A DNA stretch of 64,000 bases, taken from contig JAFEAJ010000026.1 of assembly GCA_018266455.1 (NCBI GenBank), positions 1 to 64,000 on the forward strand, given 5' to 3'. Positions 44,261 to 53,826 of the stretch are shown one piece after another (the first letter of the stretch is position 1; each line of letters opens with the position of its first letter). The DNA is from Bacteroidota bacterium. GTDB lineage: Bacteria; Bacteroidota; Bacteroidia; Chitinophagales; Chitinophagaceae. A program made the translations under genes and the position numbers. Under the pieces are notes generated by a model that saw only the letters and a list, made by a program, of their open reading frames with translations, had not been told where the DNA came from and searched no databases.

Positions 44261-46957
44261 ATGAGGATCCAGTTTTATTTGCGTTTTCACACGAAGTTCG
44301 GCGAGGCCATTTATGTGTCAGGGAACGTGGATGCGCTTGGCAATAATAATACCTCAAAGGCATTGCCGCTGCAATATGCAAGCAGCGAATTCTGGCAGGC
44401 AACAATTGAATTGAGCGATGGGCATATCGGCGATATACATTACAGCTATTTATTCAGGCAACAGGATGGTGCATTTATACGTGAATGGGGCAATGACAGG
44501 GTGATGCCCCTTTCCAAACATGGCATTGAAGAAGTGCAGGTATTTGACACCTGGAACCATGCGGGCGAGTTTGAGAATGCTTTTTTTTCGTCTCCCTTCC
44601 AGCAAACGCTTTTGAAGCACAATAAATCGGCATTCAAGGCAAAAAGCGTTCATGATTGTACGCATATTTTCAAAGTAAAAGCTCCATTGCTAAGAAAGGA
44701 CGAAGTGCTTTGCATGACCGGTAGCGGCAAAGCGCTGAAAAACTGGAATACGGATGCTCCCTTGCTGATGGCAATAGAAGACAATTGGTGGAGCGCCAAG
44801 CTCAGCCTGCCTAAAGAATCTTTCCCTCTTCATTATAAATACGGCATATTCAATACCAAACAGAAAAAATTTGTTCGTTTTGAAGAAGGCGAAAACAGGT
44901 TGCTTTATGGCGATGCCCATAAGAAAAAACTGACCATCATACATGATGGTTTTGCTCATTTGCCCAACAACACCTGGCATGGAGCTGGCGTTGCTATCCC
45001 GGTATTTAGCTTAAGGAGCAAAAGCTCATTTGGTATTGGCGAATTTGCTGATATAAAACTGTTGGTTGATTGGGCAAAAAAAACAGGGCTGAAGCTCATA
45101 CAGGTTTTGCCTGTGAACGACACTACAGCCACGCATACTTTTTTAGATTCTTATCCTTATGCAGCCATCTCTGCATTTGCGCTTCATCCTGTTTATGTGA
45201 ACCTGCAAAAAGTAGCAGGAAAGAAATATGCAGAGATCATCAGGCCACTTTCAAAAAAGCAAAAACAGCTAAATGAACTGGCAGGTGTAGATTATGAACA
45301 GGTCTTAAAATTCAAGCTTTCAGCTTTGCATGAATTGTATTTGATACAGAAAGATGAATTCCTGGAAGATGAGGAATACAAGGAATTTTTTGATAAGAAT
45401 AAGCATTGGCTTATCCCTTACGCTGCTTTCTCGTATTTGAGGGACAGGAACAGTACTCCTGATTTTTCAGCCTGGCAATTATATAGCGAATATAATAAAG
45501 CGTCAATCCATAAATATGTTTCGCCCAAGGCAAAACATCATGATTCCATTGCTGTTCATTATTTCATCCAGTATCACCTGCACCTGCAATTGAGGGAAGC
45601 CACTGGGTATGCACATAAGAATGGCATTATTTTAAAGGGAGATGTGCCCATTGGCATTTACCGAAATAGTTGCGACGCATGGGTGAGCCCAAAATTGTAC
45701 CACATGGACGCACAGGCAGGCGCACCGCCTGATGATTTTGCGGTGAAAGGGCAGAACTGGGGCTTCCCTACCTATAGCTGGGAAGAAATGGCAAAAGACG
45801 GATTTGACTGGTGGAAGAAAAGGTTTGGGCAGATGTCAAATTATTTCGATGCGTTCCGCATCGATCATATCCTTGGGTTCTTTCGTATCTGGAGCATTCC
45901 CATGAGCTCTATAGAAGGAGTGATGGGGCATTTTGTGCCTGCACATCCGGTACACATCAATGAATTCAGCGAAAGGAATATCCCTTTTAACTATCATCGT
46001 TATACGAAACCTTTTATTAATGATGCAGTGCTATGGGAATTTTTCCAGGGCGATTTTGAATATGTAAAATCACAATTTCTCCAACTAAACAAGGACGGGC
46101 TGTACCATTTGAAGCAGGGTTTTGAAACACAACGCGAAGTAGAACTTCATTTTGCGCCATTGGAACAGAATGAGTTTAATCAAAAACTGAAATCCGGCTT
46201 ATTCAACCTTATCTCAAATGTGATCTTGTTTGAGCAGGAAGGTTCGAATGGCAAACAGTTTCATTTCCGCATTCAAATGGACCGCACCCCATCTTATCGT
46301 TATATGGAATGGGACAAAAGCCGGCTTTACGATTTGTATATAGATTATTATTATCGCCGGCAGGATAATTTTTGGCGAGAAGAAGCAATGAAAAAACTGC
46401 CAGTGCTAAAGGCAGCTACCAACATGCTGGTTTGCGGGGAAGACCTCGGCATGGTGCCCTCCTGTGTTCCTGACGTGATGAGCAGGCTGGGCATACTCAG
46501 CCTCGAGATACAGCGCATGCCAAAAGGAAACACGAAAAAAGAATTCTTTCATCCTGCTGATGCCGGCTATCTTTCAGTAGTTACTCCTTCCACGCACGAT
46601 ATGAGCACCATCCGTGGATGGTGGGAAGAAGACCGCAATAAAACACAGCGCTTCTATAATGCTGAACTTGGCCAGTGGGGCGAAGCACCTTTTTTTTGTG
46701 AGCCATGGATCAATAAGGCCATTATTATTCAACACTTATTTTCGCCTGCCATGTGGAGCATTTTTCAGTTGCAGGACCTGCTGGGCATGAGCGAAACCAT
46801 TCGCCGTGAAAATCCACACGATGAGCGTATCAATATCCCTTCAGACCCGAAACATTACTGGAAATACCGGATGCACCTCACACTTGAAGACCTCATCAAG
46901 CAAAAAGATTTTAACGAAGAACTGAAGAGCTATGTGGAAACATCGGGAAGAGCTTAG
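44261..46957 (+). CDS. malQ: 4-alpha-glucanotransferase (GH77) with N-terminal starch-binding domains
   Basis: 898 residues from ATG 44261; an in-frame TTG at 44228 is less likely. Two N-terminal CBM20-like domains (MRIQFYLRFHTKFGEAIYVS and a second beginning near residue 120, FKVKAPLLRKDEVLCMTGSG) precede the GH77 barrel, as in plant DPE2-type enzymes. Catalytic residues are the nucleophile D535 (FRIDH), acid/base E727 (CGEDLG) and D780 (THDMS). It transfers maltosyl or longer glucan units between chains in the cytosol, linking imported maltodextrin to glycogen metabolism. It is not near glgA-glgC. Confidence 0.94.
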   Translation: MRIQFYLRFHTKFGEAIYVSGNVDALGNNNTSKALPLQYASSEFWQATIELSDGHIGDIHYSYLFRQQDGAFIREWGNDRVMPLSKHGIEEVQVFDTWNHAGEFENAFFSSPFQQTLLKHNKSAFKAKSVHDCTHIFKVKAPLLRKDEVLCMTGSGKALKNWNTDAPLLMAIEDNWWSAKLSLPKESFPLHYKYGIFNTKQKKFVRFEEGENRLLYGDAHKKKLTIIHDGFAHLPNNTWHGAGVAIPVFSLRSKSSFGIGEFADIKLLVDWAKKTGLKLIQVLPVNDTTATHTFLDSYPYAAISAFALHPVYVNLQKVAGKKYAEIIRPLSKKQKQLNELAGVDYEQVLKFKLSALHELYLIQKDEFLEDEEYKEFFDKNKHWLIPYAAFSYLRDRNSTPDFSAWQLYSEYNKASIHKYVSPKAKHHDSIAVHYFIQYHLHLQLREATGYAHKNGIILKGDVPIGIYRNSCDAWVSPKLYHMDAQAGAPPDDFAVKGQNWGFPTYSWEEMAKDGFDWWKKRFGQMSNYFDAFRIDHILGFFRIWSIPMSSIEGVMGHFVPAHPVHINEFSERNIPFNYHRYTKPFINDAVLWEFFQGDFEYVKSQFLQLNKDGLYHLKQGFETQREVELHFAPLEQNEFNQKLKSGLFNLISNVILFEQEGSNGKQFHFRIQMDRTPSYRYMEWDKSRLYDLYIDYYYRRQDNFWREEAMKKLPVLKAATNMLVCGEDLGMVPSCVPDVMSRLGILSLEIQRMPKGNTKKEFFHPADAGYLSVVTPSTHDMSTIRGWWEEDRNKTQRFYNAELGQWGEAPFFCEPWINKAIIIQHLFSPAMWSIFQLQDLLGMSETIRRENPHDERINIPSDPKHYWKYRMHLTLEDLIKQKDFNEELKSYVETSGRA

Positions 46958-47126
46958 CGCAAGTAAGCGTAAAAAAACAACCAATTATTTATCCCTGGCC
47001 ATGCATCCTGCTAAGCGCTTATAGGTTTAAAACAGCCAGGGCTCATTTGTTAATAAGCAGTTCTGTTTTTTGTTTTTTAATGAGGGCGTGCAGCGACTTT
47101 TGCGAAAATACAATCTTTCATAAAGC

Positions 47127-47762
47127 ATGAAGAAAAGACTCCCTCTTATCCTAATGGCCGTGGCCATGTTCCATACGGTAGCTTACTGCCAGTTTTATGT
47201 TGAGCCCCTTGCCGGTATTCAGAAAGACATGAACAATTCCAGTTACAGCTTTTTTAATTCCGGCCTGCGGGCAACTTACAAAATCAGGAGGTATGAGATG
47301 GTGCTGCAGTTTCAAAAAAGCTGGCCCTATTCCTGGTATGGCACCGACCCTTCCTTCACCTTAGATACCCTGCTCCCCGTTTATAGCCTTGCGGGCAAAC
47401 AAATAAAACTTTCTTCTTTTTCTTTTGCTTTCGGTAACCGGTTTAAAGTGATTGGAAATAACCAGGGGAGCTGTTTGTTCATTTCCTTTTATACTGGGGT
47501 GATGTTTCAGAAAGCATCGGTTATTTATTCCTTCGATAAAAACCATTACACCATTTTAAACCCCGATCAATCCCAAGACCTTGCCGGCCTTTTTGCCAGT
47601 GGCGGGCTGGAATATATGTGGCAGTTTAAAAAAGGAAGGATCTTCGCAGAGCTCAATTTTTCTACTCCCCCTGCTGGCAATTGGGCATACCCTGCCTCAT
47701 TTGGTGTGGTATCTCCTTTGTCTTTCAATGTTGGTTACTCATTCAAAATTTCAAAAAAATAA
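47127..47762 (+). CDS. Hypothetical outer-membrane beta-barrel protein
   Basis: 211 residues. A signal peptide (MKKRLPLILMAVAMFHTVAYC) is followed by alternating amphipathic strands and tight turns, ending FNVGYSFKISKK, typical of a small eight-stranded barrel. No named family is evident. The next gene starts two bases after its stop, so they form a two-gene unit encoding a barrel and a lipoprotein. Confidence 0.65.
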   Translation: MKKRLPLILMAVAMFHTVAYCQFYVEPLAGIQKDMNNSSYSFFNSGLRATYKIRRYEMVLQFQKSWPYSWYGTDPSFTLDTLLPVYSLAGKQIKLSSFSFAFGNRFKVIGNNQGSCLFISFYTGVMFQKASVIYSFDKNHYTILNPDQSQDLAGLFASGGLEYMWQFKKGRIFAELNFSTPPAGNWAYPASFGVVSPLSFNVGYSFKISKK

Positions 47763-47763
47763 T

Positions 47764-48375
47764 ATGAAAAGGGCGGCCCTTATAAACGCAATATTCTTTT
47801 TTATCTTTCTCATTTTTTTTGATAGCTGCACAAGAAATGAAACCCATTATTACCCGGACATAAGCACTAACGGGCTAAGTATTTTTTCCAACACCGGCAA
47901 TAATGCGTTTTCATGCCTTATCAATGGGCAACCCTGGAGAACCGTTAACCGGACAAGTGGATGGGGAGGGACAAGATACGAGGTACGGATGGCTAAACTA
48001 ATACGCGACAGCCTGAACGCTTTGCTGACTATAACATGGCAAGGCAATTTTCTTGGTTACGACAACAGCTATGGAGGTTATATCAGCCTGAATTTTTCTG
48101 TTCCTGTAAATTTCAGCATCAACGATTTTAACAGTTGGCAGGGAAAAAGGCTAATAATAGACGGAGTTAACAATTATTTTGAAGCACAACTGCCATCCAT
48201 ATCGGGTGCGGGCAAGGGCACTGTATATTTTGACCAGGCTTTTTTACAGAAAGATTCGGCTGGCTTTTCAGGAAGGATTTCCGGATTGCTGGAAGCGGAA
48301 TTGAGCTTAGGGCAATTGACCTCAGGAAGGTTTGACCATATTCTTGATCCGGGTAATGTTTACTTCTATTATTGA
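47764..48375 (+). CDS. Hypothetical lipoprotein
   Basis: 203 residues from ATG 47764, chosen because it directly follows the preceding stop and begins a hydrophobic signal (MKRAALINAIFFFIFLIFFD) ending in a cysteine, C22. The mature part has CLINGQPWRT near the start, a form often seen in Bacteroidota surface lipoproteins of unknown role, then beta-rich sequence. Probably works with the barrel protein encoded just upstream. Confidence 0.6.
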   Translation: MKRAALINAIFFFIFLIFFDSCTRNETHYYPDISTNGLSIFSNTGNNAFSCLINGQPWRTVNRTSGWGGTRYEVRMAKLIRDSLNALLTITWQGNFLGYDNSYGGYISLNFSVPVNFSINDFNSWQGKRLIIDGVNNYFEAQLPSISGAGKGTVYFDQAFLQKDSAGFSGRISGLLEAELSLGQLTSGRFDHILDPGNVYFYY

Positions 48376-48683
48376 TCAAAACAGTGCGTCATAAATTTAT
48401 TATTACGGAGCAAATTTTTTTTTAGGTATTCATTTTATACTCTCGATTTAGCCCGCTCTCGTTGGCTAATTTTTCTCTTTTCAGTTTATGCTTTATGTCA
48501 AATAGCTTTATAAACGGTAGTATTATTATTTCAATCGGTATTTATTTCCTTACTGTTTAACTAATTTTGCAGCGCCATCAATCCCAACAGCAATCTTCAT
48601 CTTATCCTGTTATTATTCATTCAATAGAAAATGTTTTTGCATCGCTTGTGCTGTATTATTACCTGGCATTATACCCCATTCGA
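48376..48683. other. Intergenic region upstream of the TonB-dependent receptor
   Basis: 308 bp, AT-rich. TAATTTTG at 48562-48569 fits the -7 consensus and would give a leader of about 110 nt. Nothing else is recognised. Confidence 0.5.
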
Positions 48684-51251
48684 ATGAAATTTTTATTTAC
48701 AACAATACTTTGTCACATTTTATTCCTGGCAGCAAACGCGCAAGGTGAAGGCCAACAGCAATTAGAAGAAAATGCACAAGACAAATTCAACGATACCCTG
48801 CCAAAAATATTCGGGAAACTGATGGATAAAAGCACAGGCAAACCTGTGGAAGCAGCTTCCGTCATCATGTATTCGCTCAATAAAAAAGGAAAAGACAGTA
48901 TTCTCGGCGGGATGCTGTCAAAACCGAACGGCGATTTCAGTTTTCATGTTCCTTTCGGCAATACAGATGTTCGCATTGTTGTATCTGCCCTGGGATACAA
49001 AAAATGGGAACAGGTAATATTTTTAGGCAAGCAGGAGATGAACAACGGCAGTTTTCACAAAGACCTTGGGAACATCAGCATTGAGTCAACAGTCAAACAA
49101 TTGCAGGCCGTTACTGTTACAGCAAGCCGCCCTGCGCTGCAAATGGGAGTTGACAGAAAGGTTTTTAATGTAGAAAAAAGCCTTACTTCATCGGGCGCTA
49201 CGGCATTCGATATCATGAAAAACATCCCTTCCATTTCTGTAAATGCAGATGGCACTGTGGAACTGCGGAACAGCACGCCGCAAATTTTTGTTGATGGGAG
49301 GCCAACCATTCTCACGCTTGACCAGATACCAGCAGATAATATAGAAAAAATTGAAGTGATTACTAACCCGTCAGCAAAATTTGATGCTGCAACATCCGGA
49401 GGAATTATTAATGTGGTGCTGAAGAAAAACAAACGTATTGGGCTGAATGGCATTGCATCAGTAGGAGGTGGTGTGCCGTCGCTTTTTAGCGCTAACCTTA
49501 ATGTAAACCTCCGCCAGGGGAAGTTTAATTTTTTTGTCAGCGGCAGCTTTAACCGTTCCGGGGGCACACCAAAAAGCGAAACACTGCGGCAGAACAAACA
49601 AAACGATACCATTACCAGTTATTTTAATCAATATTCAAATAACATACGCTCCAGGAAATTTTATTCATTGCGTGCAGGCACTGATTATTTTATTGACAAC
49701 AGGAATACACTGACGGTGACACAAAGTTTTGTATCCGGCCGGTTCGGGAGCGATGAGGTACAGCAACAACAGTACCTTAACAACAATCAGGAACTGGGAT
49801 ATTATGGCCTGCGCAATTCCGACGGTAAATTTGGTTTCGACAGAAGGAGCACTAACCTGAGCTATAAATACACTTTTCCAAAGGAAGGCAAGGAATTTAC
49901 GGCAGATGCAAATTACAATTACGGCAGCCGTGCAGATCATTCCAACATCCTGAACGAACTCTACAACCCGGACGGTTCCGCATATAGTCCTGCATCGACT
50001 GTAAAAGATAACGGAAACAGCAACGAACACCAATTGACCATTCAGGCCGATTTTGTTAACCCCATTACCGATAACAAAAAAATTGAGGCGGGCATACGAA
50101 GTTACCGTGATAAATTTCAAAGTATTTACAATGCCTTTGCGTATGATAGCGGGCTTCCAACAAAATTGCCACTTAGCAACAATTATAATTATGTTCAAAA
50201 TATTGAAGCAGCCTATATTACTTTTTCTCAAAAACAAAAAAACTTTTCTTACCAGCTTGGGCTGAGGGCCGAATACTCAAAATTTGATGGTTTGCTGGTT
50301 GACAGCGCTTATAAATTTGGATATGAATACCCGGACAAAATCGGCAATATCTGGAATGCGCTGTTCCCAAGCTTGTTTGTTACCCAAAAAATTAATGATA
50401 AGGATGAACTGCAGTTCAATTATACCAGGCGCATCAACCGGCCGGATTTCTGGGAAATGAACCCCTTCATCGACATCAGCGACCCGGCTAACCTGCGCCA
50501 GGGCAACCCCCAATTGAAACCTGAGTTCATCAATTCATTTGAATTCAATTATAGCAAGAACTATTCAAATGGAAATTTTTTGGGGGTATTGTATTTTGTC
50601 AATAACCCACGTGATATTACTCAATACAGCGATACCATTTCTGCGCACCAATATCAACAGTTGAACAATGCAGGGATATCGCCAAATGCCATTTTGAACA
50701 CGTATATCAATGCGAACACTACCAATCGATATGGGGCAGAATTTACATTACAGCACACCCTGTCAAAAAATTTTGATGTCACGCCCAGCCTTAATCTTCA
50801 ATACAGGACCATAAAAGCGGATGTTAATAACATAAGCCTGAGCAACCAGGGCTTTAATTGGGGAGGTAAATTAATGGCCAATTATAAAACCGATATCACT
50901 AACAGCCCTTTGTGGAGCAATATTGGTTTGCAATTGTCAGGGCAATATCATTCACCAAGGGTGATCCCTCAGGGAAAACAACTGGCGCGTTATAATCTTG
51001 ACTTTGCTGTTCGCAAAGATTTCCTGAAAGATAAAAAAGCCAATATCACTTTTGCAGTAAACGATATTTTAAACTCGCAAAAATGGGGGAACGTGTACAA
51101 CACCGACCAGTTTTACCAGTATTCTTACAGCCGTTGGAATGTAAGGACCTTTCGCCTTACATTCAGCTATAAATTTGGCGACCCCAATTTCTCAATCAGC
51201 AAAAAACAAAATAACAAACAGAACAGCCCTGATGTTAGTAACGAAAATTAA
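48684..51251 (+). CDS. TonB-dependent receptor, outer membrane
   Basis: 855 residues from ATG 48684, which begins the signal peptide MKFLFTTILCHILFLAANAQ. A carboxypeptidase-regulatory-like domain follows (IFGKLMDKSTGKPVEAASVI), then a plug domain (PSISVNADGTVELRNSTPQI; IEKIEVITNPSAKFDAATSG) and a barrel of the OMP_b-brl_3 type. It imports a ligand across the outer membrane using TonB energy. There is no SusD partner, and the barrel lacks clues to the substrate; a metal chelate or peptide is possible. Confidence 0.88.
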   Translation: MKFLFTTILCHILFLAANAQGEGQQQLEENAQDKFNDTLPKIFGKLMDKSTGKPVEAASVIMYSLNKKGKDSILGGMLSKPNGDFSFHVPFGNTDVRIVVSALGYKKWEQVIFLGKQEMNNGSFHKDLGNISIESTVKQLQAVTVTASRPALQMGVDRKVFNVEKSLTSSGATAFDIMKNIPSISVNADGTVELRNSTPQIFVDGRPTILTLDQIPADNIEKIEVITNPSAKFDAATSGGIINVVLKKNKRIGLNGIASVGGGVPSLFSANLNVNLRQGKFNFFVSGSFNRSGGTPKSETLRQNKQNDTITSYFNQYSNNIRSRKFYSLRAGTDYFIDNRNTLTVTQSFVSGRFGSDEVQQQQYLNNNQELGYYGLRNSDGKFGFDRRSTNLSYKYTFPKEGKEFTADANYNYGSRADHSNILNELYNPDGSAYSPASTVKDNGNSNEHQLTIQADFVNPITDNKKIEAGIRSYRDKFQSIYNAFAYDSGLPTKLPLSNNYNYVQNIEAAYITFSQKQKNFSYQLGLRAEYSKFDGLLVDSAYKFGYEYPDKIGNIWNALFPSLFVTQKINDKDELQFNYTRRINRPDFWEMNPFIDISDPANLRQGNPQLKPEFINSFEFNYSKNYSNGNFLGVLYFVNNPRDITQYSDTISAHQYQQLNNAGISPNAILNTYINANTTNRYGAEFTLQHTLSKNFDVTPSLNLQYRTIKADVNNISLSNQGFNWGGKLMANYKTDITNSPLWSNIGLQLSGQYHSPRVIPQGKQLARYNLDFAVRKDFLKDKKANITFAVNDILNSQKWGNVYNTDQFYQYSYSRWNVRTFRLTFSYKFGDPNFSISKKQNNKQNSPDVSNEN

Positions 51252-51360
51252 CTGGTTTATATAGCCAGGCTTGGGTTTAGGAGGCAAATTTCTAAAAAAA
51301 TAAGTTTGTCATGTTACGTTGTAATTTTGACATTTCATTGAGAATGATAAAAAGCAAATT

Positions 51361-52374
51361 GTGAAAATCCGGTACTGGCACCACAACCTGAAATTCAGGC
51401 ATCCTTTTACCATATCTAAAGGAACAAAAACGCATCAGCCTACGCTGGTTGTGGAGCTTGAACATCTCGGCATCAAAGGGTATGGAGAGGCGCCTGCCAT
51501 CACTTATTATAATATCGCTGTTGAAAAAATGATTGAAGATATTGAGCGCAAAAAAATGATGATCGAAAAGTTTGCGTTCACTTCTCCTGACAGGTACTGG
51601 CATTACCTTCACCATTTGTTCCCCCAAGATCCTTTTTTAGTTTGTGCGCTGGACATTGCAGCATGGGACCTTTTTGGGAAAATGAAGCAAAAGCCATTGT
51701 ATGAATTATGGGGCCTGGATATTTCAAGAGGGCCTCTAACTGATTACACCATCGGCATAGATCCGATTGATAAGATGGTTGCAAAAATGAAAGAAAAGCC
51801 ATGGCCCGTTTATAAAATAAAGTTGGGTACAAATAAAGACATTGAGGTGTTACAGGCGCTCCGGTTACAAACTGATGCGGTCTTTCGTGTGGATGCCAAT
51901 GCGGCCTGGAAGGTGGAAAATGTATTGAAGATACTGCCTGCCTTGCAGGAAGCAGGGGTGGAACTGGTTGAGCAGCCATTAGCAAAAGACGACTGGGAAG
52001 GGATGCAAATATTATTTCAGCAGTCTCCGCTGCCGATGTTTGCTGATGAGTCATGCGTGTTTGAAAGCGATGTGGAGAAATGTGCCGGCTGTTTTCATGG
52101 CATCAATATCAAGCTCACCAAATGCAGCGGTATTACCCCTGCAATCAGGATGGTTGAACATGCAAAAAAACTGGGCCTAAAAATTATGATAGGCTGCATG
52201 AATGAGAGCACCGTGGGCAGTGCCGCCATTGCCAATATGCTTCCATTGGCAGATTATGTGGATATGGATGGCCCTTTGTTGCTCGAAGAAGATGTCGCAA
52301 ATGGGCTTGGGTACGATTTCGGAAAAATAAAATTATCCGGCAAGCCCGGGCTGGGTATCGAATATTTGGGATAA
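51361..52374 (+). CDS. Dipeptide epimerase (enolase superfamily, Ala-Glu epimerase type)
   Basis: 337 residues from GTG 51361. The muconate-lactonising fold motifs are complete: K152-I-K154 (acid/base), metal ligands D178 (VDAN), E204 (VEQP) and D229 (ADES), the opposite-face lysine in NIKLTKCSG (K251), and the DMDGP (D301, D303) signature of dipeptide epimerases. It probably interconverts L-Ala-D-Glu and L-Ala-L-Glu or another dipeptide during murein peptide recycling. Convergent with the SusD gene; a strong hairpin lies between. Confidence 0.9.
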   Translation: MKIRYWHHNLKFRHPFTISKGTKTHQPTLVVELEHLGIKGYGEAPAITYYNIAVEKMIEDIERKKMMIEKFAFTSPDRYWHYLHHLFPQDPFLVCALDIAAWDLFGKMKQKPLYELWGLDISRGPLTDYTIGIDPIDKMVAKMKEKPWPVYKIKLGTNKDIEVLQALRLQTDAVFRVDANAAWKVENVLKILPALQEAGVELVEQPLAKDDWEGMQILFQQSPLPMFADESCVFESDVEKCAGCFHGINIKLTKCSGITPAIRMVEHAKKLGLKIMIGCMNESTVGSAAIANMLPLADYVDMDGPLLLEEDVANGLGYDFGKIKLSGKPGLGIEYLG

Positions 52375-52468
52375 AGGAATTTGGTTAAGGCCGATAAAAA
52401 AATATACCAAGAAGGCCAGGCCCAAACAAAATGCACATAACAAAAACAAAGAAAGGAATATAGAATAG

Positions 52469-52500
52469 CCAGGAAGCCTCCGCAAGCGGAGGCTTCCTGG
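52469..52500. terminator. Perfect hairpin between convergent genes
   Basis: A 15 bp perfect stem: CCAGGAAGCCTCCGC (52469-52483), AA, then GCGGAGGCTTCCTGG (52486-52500). It lies three bases beyond the susD-like stop and 94 bp past the epimerase stop. It lacks a clear T run, so it may act by pausing or as an RNA end-protecting stem rather than as a classical terminator. Confidence 0.65.
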
Positions 52501-52503
52501 TCA

Positions 52504-53808
52504 TTATTGTTGTTCAGAAACGGGGAGGGGAAATTCAGTCCAAACATTATCTTCCGGCCGATCAATAGGCAACTGGTCGAGCAAATGATAACGGCGCATA
52601 TCCACCCAACGATGCCCCTCGCAAAACAGCGAATACCTTCTTTGGTTAAGCATCTCTGTTATCAATGCAGGTTGAGAAACAGTTCCGCTGTAATCAGGAA
52701 GACTGTGCCCTTCACGGATGATGTTCAATGCGGCGACTGCATCTACCAGGTCGTTTTTCTGGATCTGCGCTTCTGCATAGATCAAAATCAATTCTTCATT
52801 TCTTATGATCGGGATAGGCGCTGTGCTTGATGTGTACACCCAGATATCCCTGTCGCTCGATAGCCCATTCAGCGAAGCTACTGCTGTGCGCAATGTTGCT
52901 TTGCCTATCCTGTCATCATTGGCTTCTATATCTGCCGCATAGGAGGGATGGGCAAGACGAACTTCGCCCGTTTGGTTTTGCGGAATAAAAAAGGTATTCA
53001 GCTGGTCCCCTGAGCCTGTGCCGAACACGTTAAAAATACCTGTATTGAAATTACCCTGTAAGCTAAAAAAAGATTCATTCAGGTCTGCCAGTGCATCATC
53101 CCATTGATGGCGGTACACAGCCACACGCGCAGCAAGCGCACGGTTGGCCTTCGTTAGGCCACCAGCATTGCTGAATCCGGTAAAACCTGCCAGTGAAAAT
53201 GCGACATCTGCATTGCTGAAATCATTTTTTGCCGAATCCAGTAAAGAGGCGATTGCGGTCAATGCATCATCATAGCCCACAATTGGGCCAAGGTTATTCG
53301 GGTCGCTCACGTCAATGCGTATCCCGTTTGAATCGGTCTGGTTGAGGCACATCAGGAGCTGGTAAGCTTTGATGGTTCTTGCGAAACCAATATATCCGCT
53401 TTTTTGAGATGCCGTGACCAATGTAGAATTGTTTGCTGCCTGAATAAGGACATTGCAGTTTTTAATTACAGCATAGCGGGAAGCCCAGGTGTTTGTAATA
53501 TAAAAATTACTGTTGCTCAGCTTTGCATCATTAGCGCCTAACAGATCGGTAACATATCTTGGCTCCGACGTAGAAAAATGGTACAATTCGCGCCCGATGA
53601 TCCCTACAACGTCTAAATACAATGCAAGGCTATTCCGGAGGCCCGATTCCGTGCCGCTTACTAAATTATTCAATTCGCTTACGGAGGCGTTCTTTGTAAA
53701 ACTTTCAACGGTGGCATGATTAAGGTCGCCATAATCTTTTTTGCAAGAAGAAAAAATCAGGCCGGCACTTAATAAGAAGACCATGTAAATAGCAATATTT
53801 TTTTTCAT
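52504..53808 (-). CDS. susD: SusD/RagB-family surface lipoprotein
   Basis: 434 residues, slightly short for the family. The signal MKKNIAIYMVFLLSAGLIFS ends at a lipobox cysteine, C22. Helical TPR-like repeats carry TRYA-type segments (SRYAVIKNCNVLIQAANN), and the C-terminal signature NQRRYSLFCEGHRWVDMRRY is diagnostic. SusD proteins cap the SusC barrel on the cell surface and capture the ligand. It is the last gene of the ten-gene unit, 18 bp after susC. The ligand is probably what the thiol-active enzymes upstream act on, not a starch-like glycan, since no glycosidase is in the unit. Confidence 0.92.
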   Translation of the reverse strand: MKKNIAIYMVFLLSAGLIFSSCKKDYGDLNHATVESFTKNASVSELNNLVSGTESGLRNSLALYLDVVGIIGRELYHFSTSEPRYVTDLLGANDAKLSNSNFYITNTWASRYAVIKNCNVLIQAANNSTLVTASQKSGYIGFARTIKAYQLLMCLNQTDSNGIRIDVSDPNNLGPIVGYDDALTAIASLLDSAKNDFSNADVAFSLAGFTGFSNAGGLTKANRALAARVAVYRHQWDDALADLNESFFSLQGNFNTGIFNVFGTGSGDQLNTFFIPQNQTGEVRLAHPSYAADIEANDDRIGKATLRTAVASLNGLSSDRDIWVYTSSTAPIPIIRNEELILIYAEAQIQKNDLVDAVAALNIIREGHSLPDYSGTVSQPALITEMLNQRRYSLFCEGHRWVDMRRYHLLDQLPIDRPEDNVWTEFPLPVSEQQ

Positions 53809-53826
53809 ACTGTTCTTTTTAGGAAT

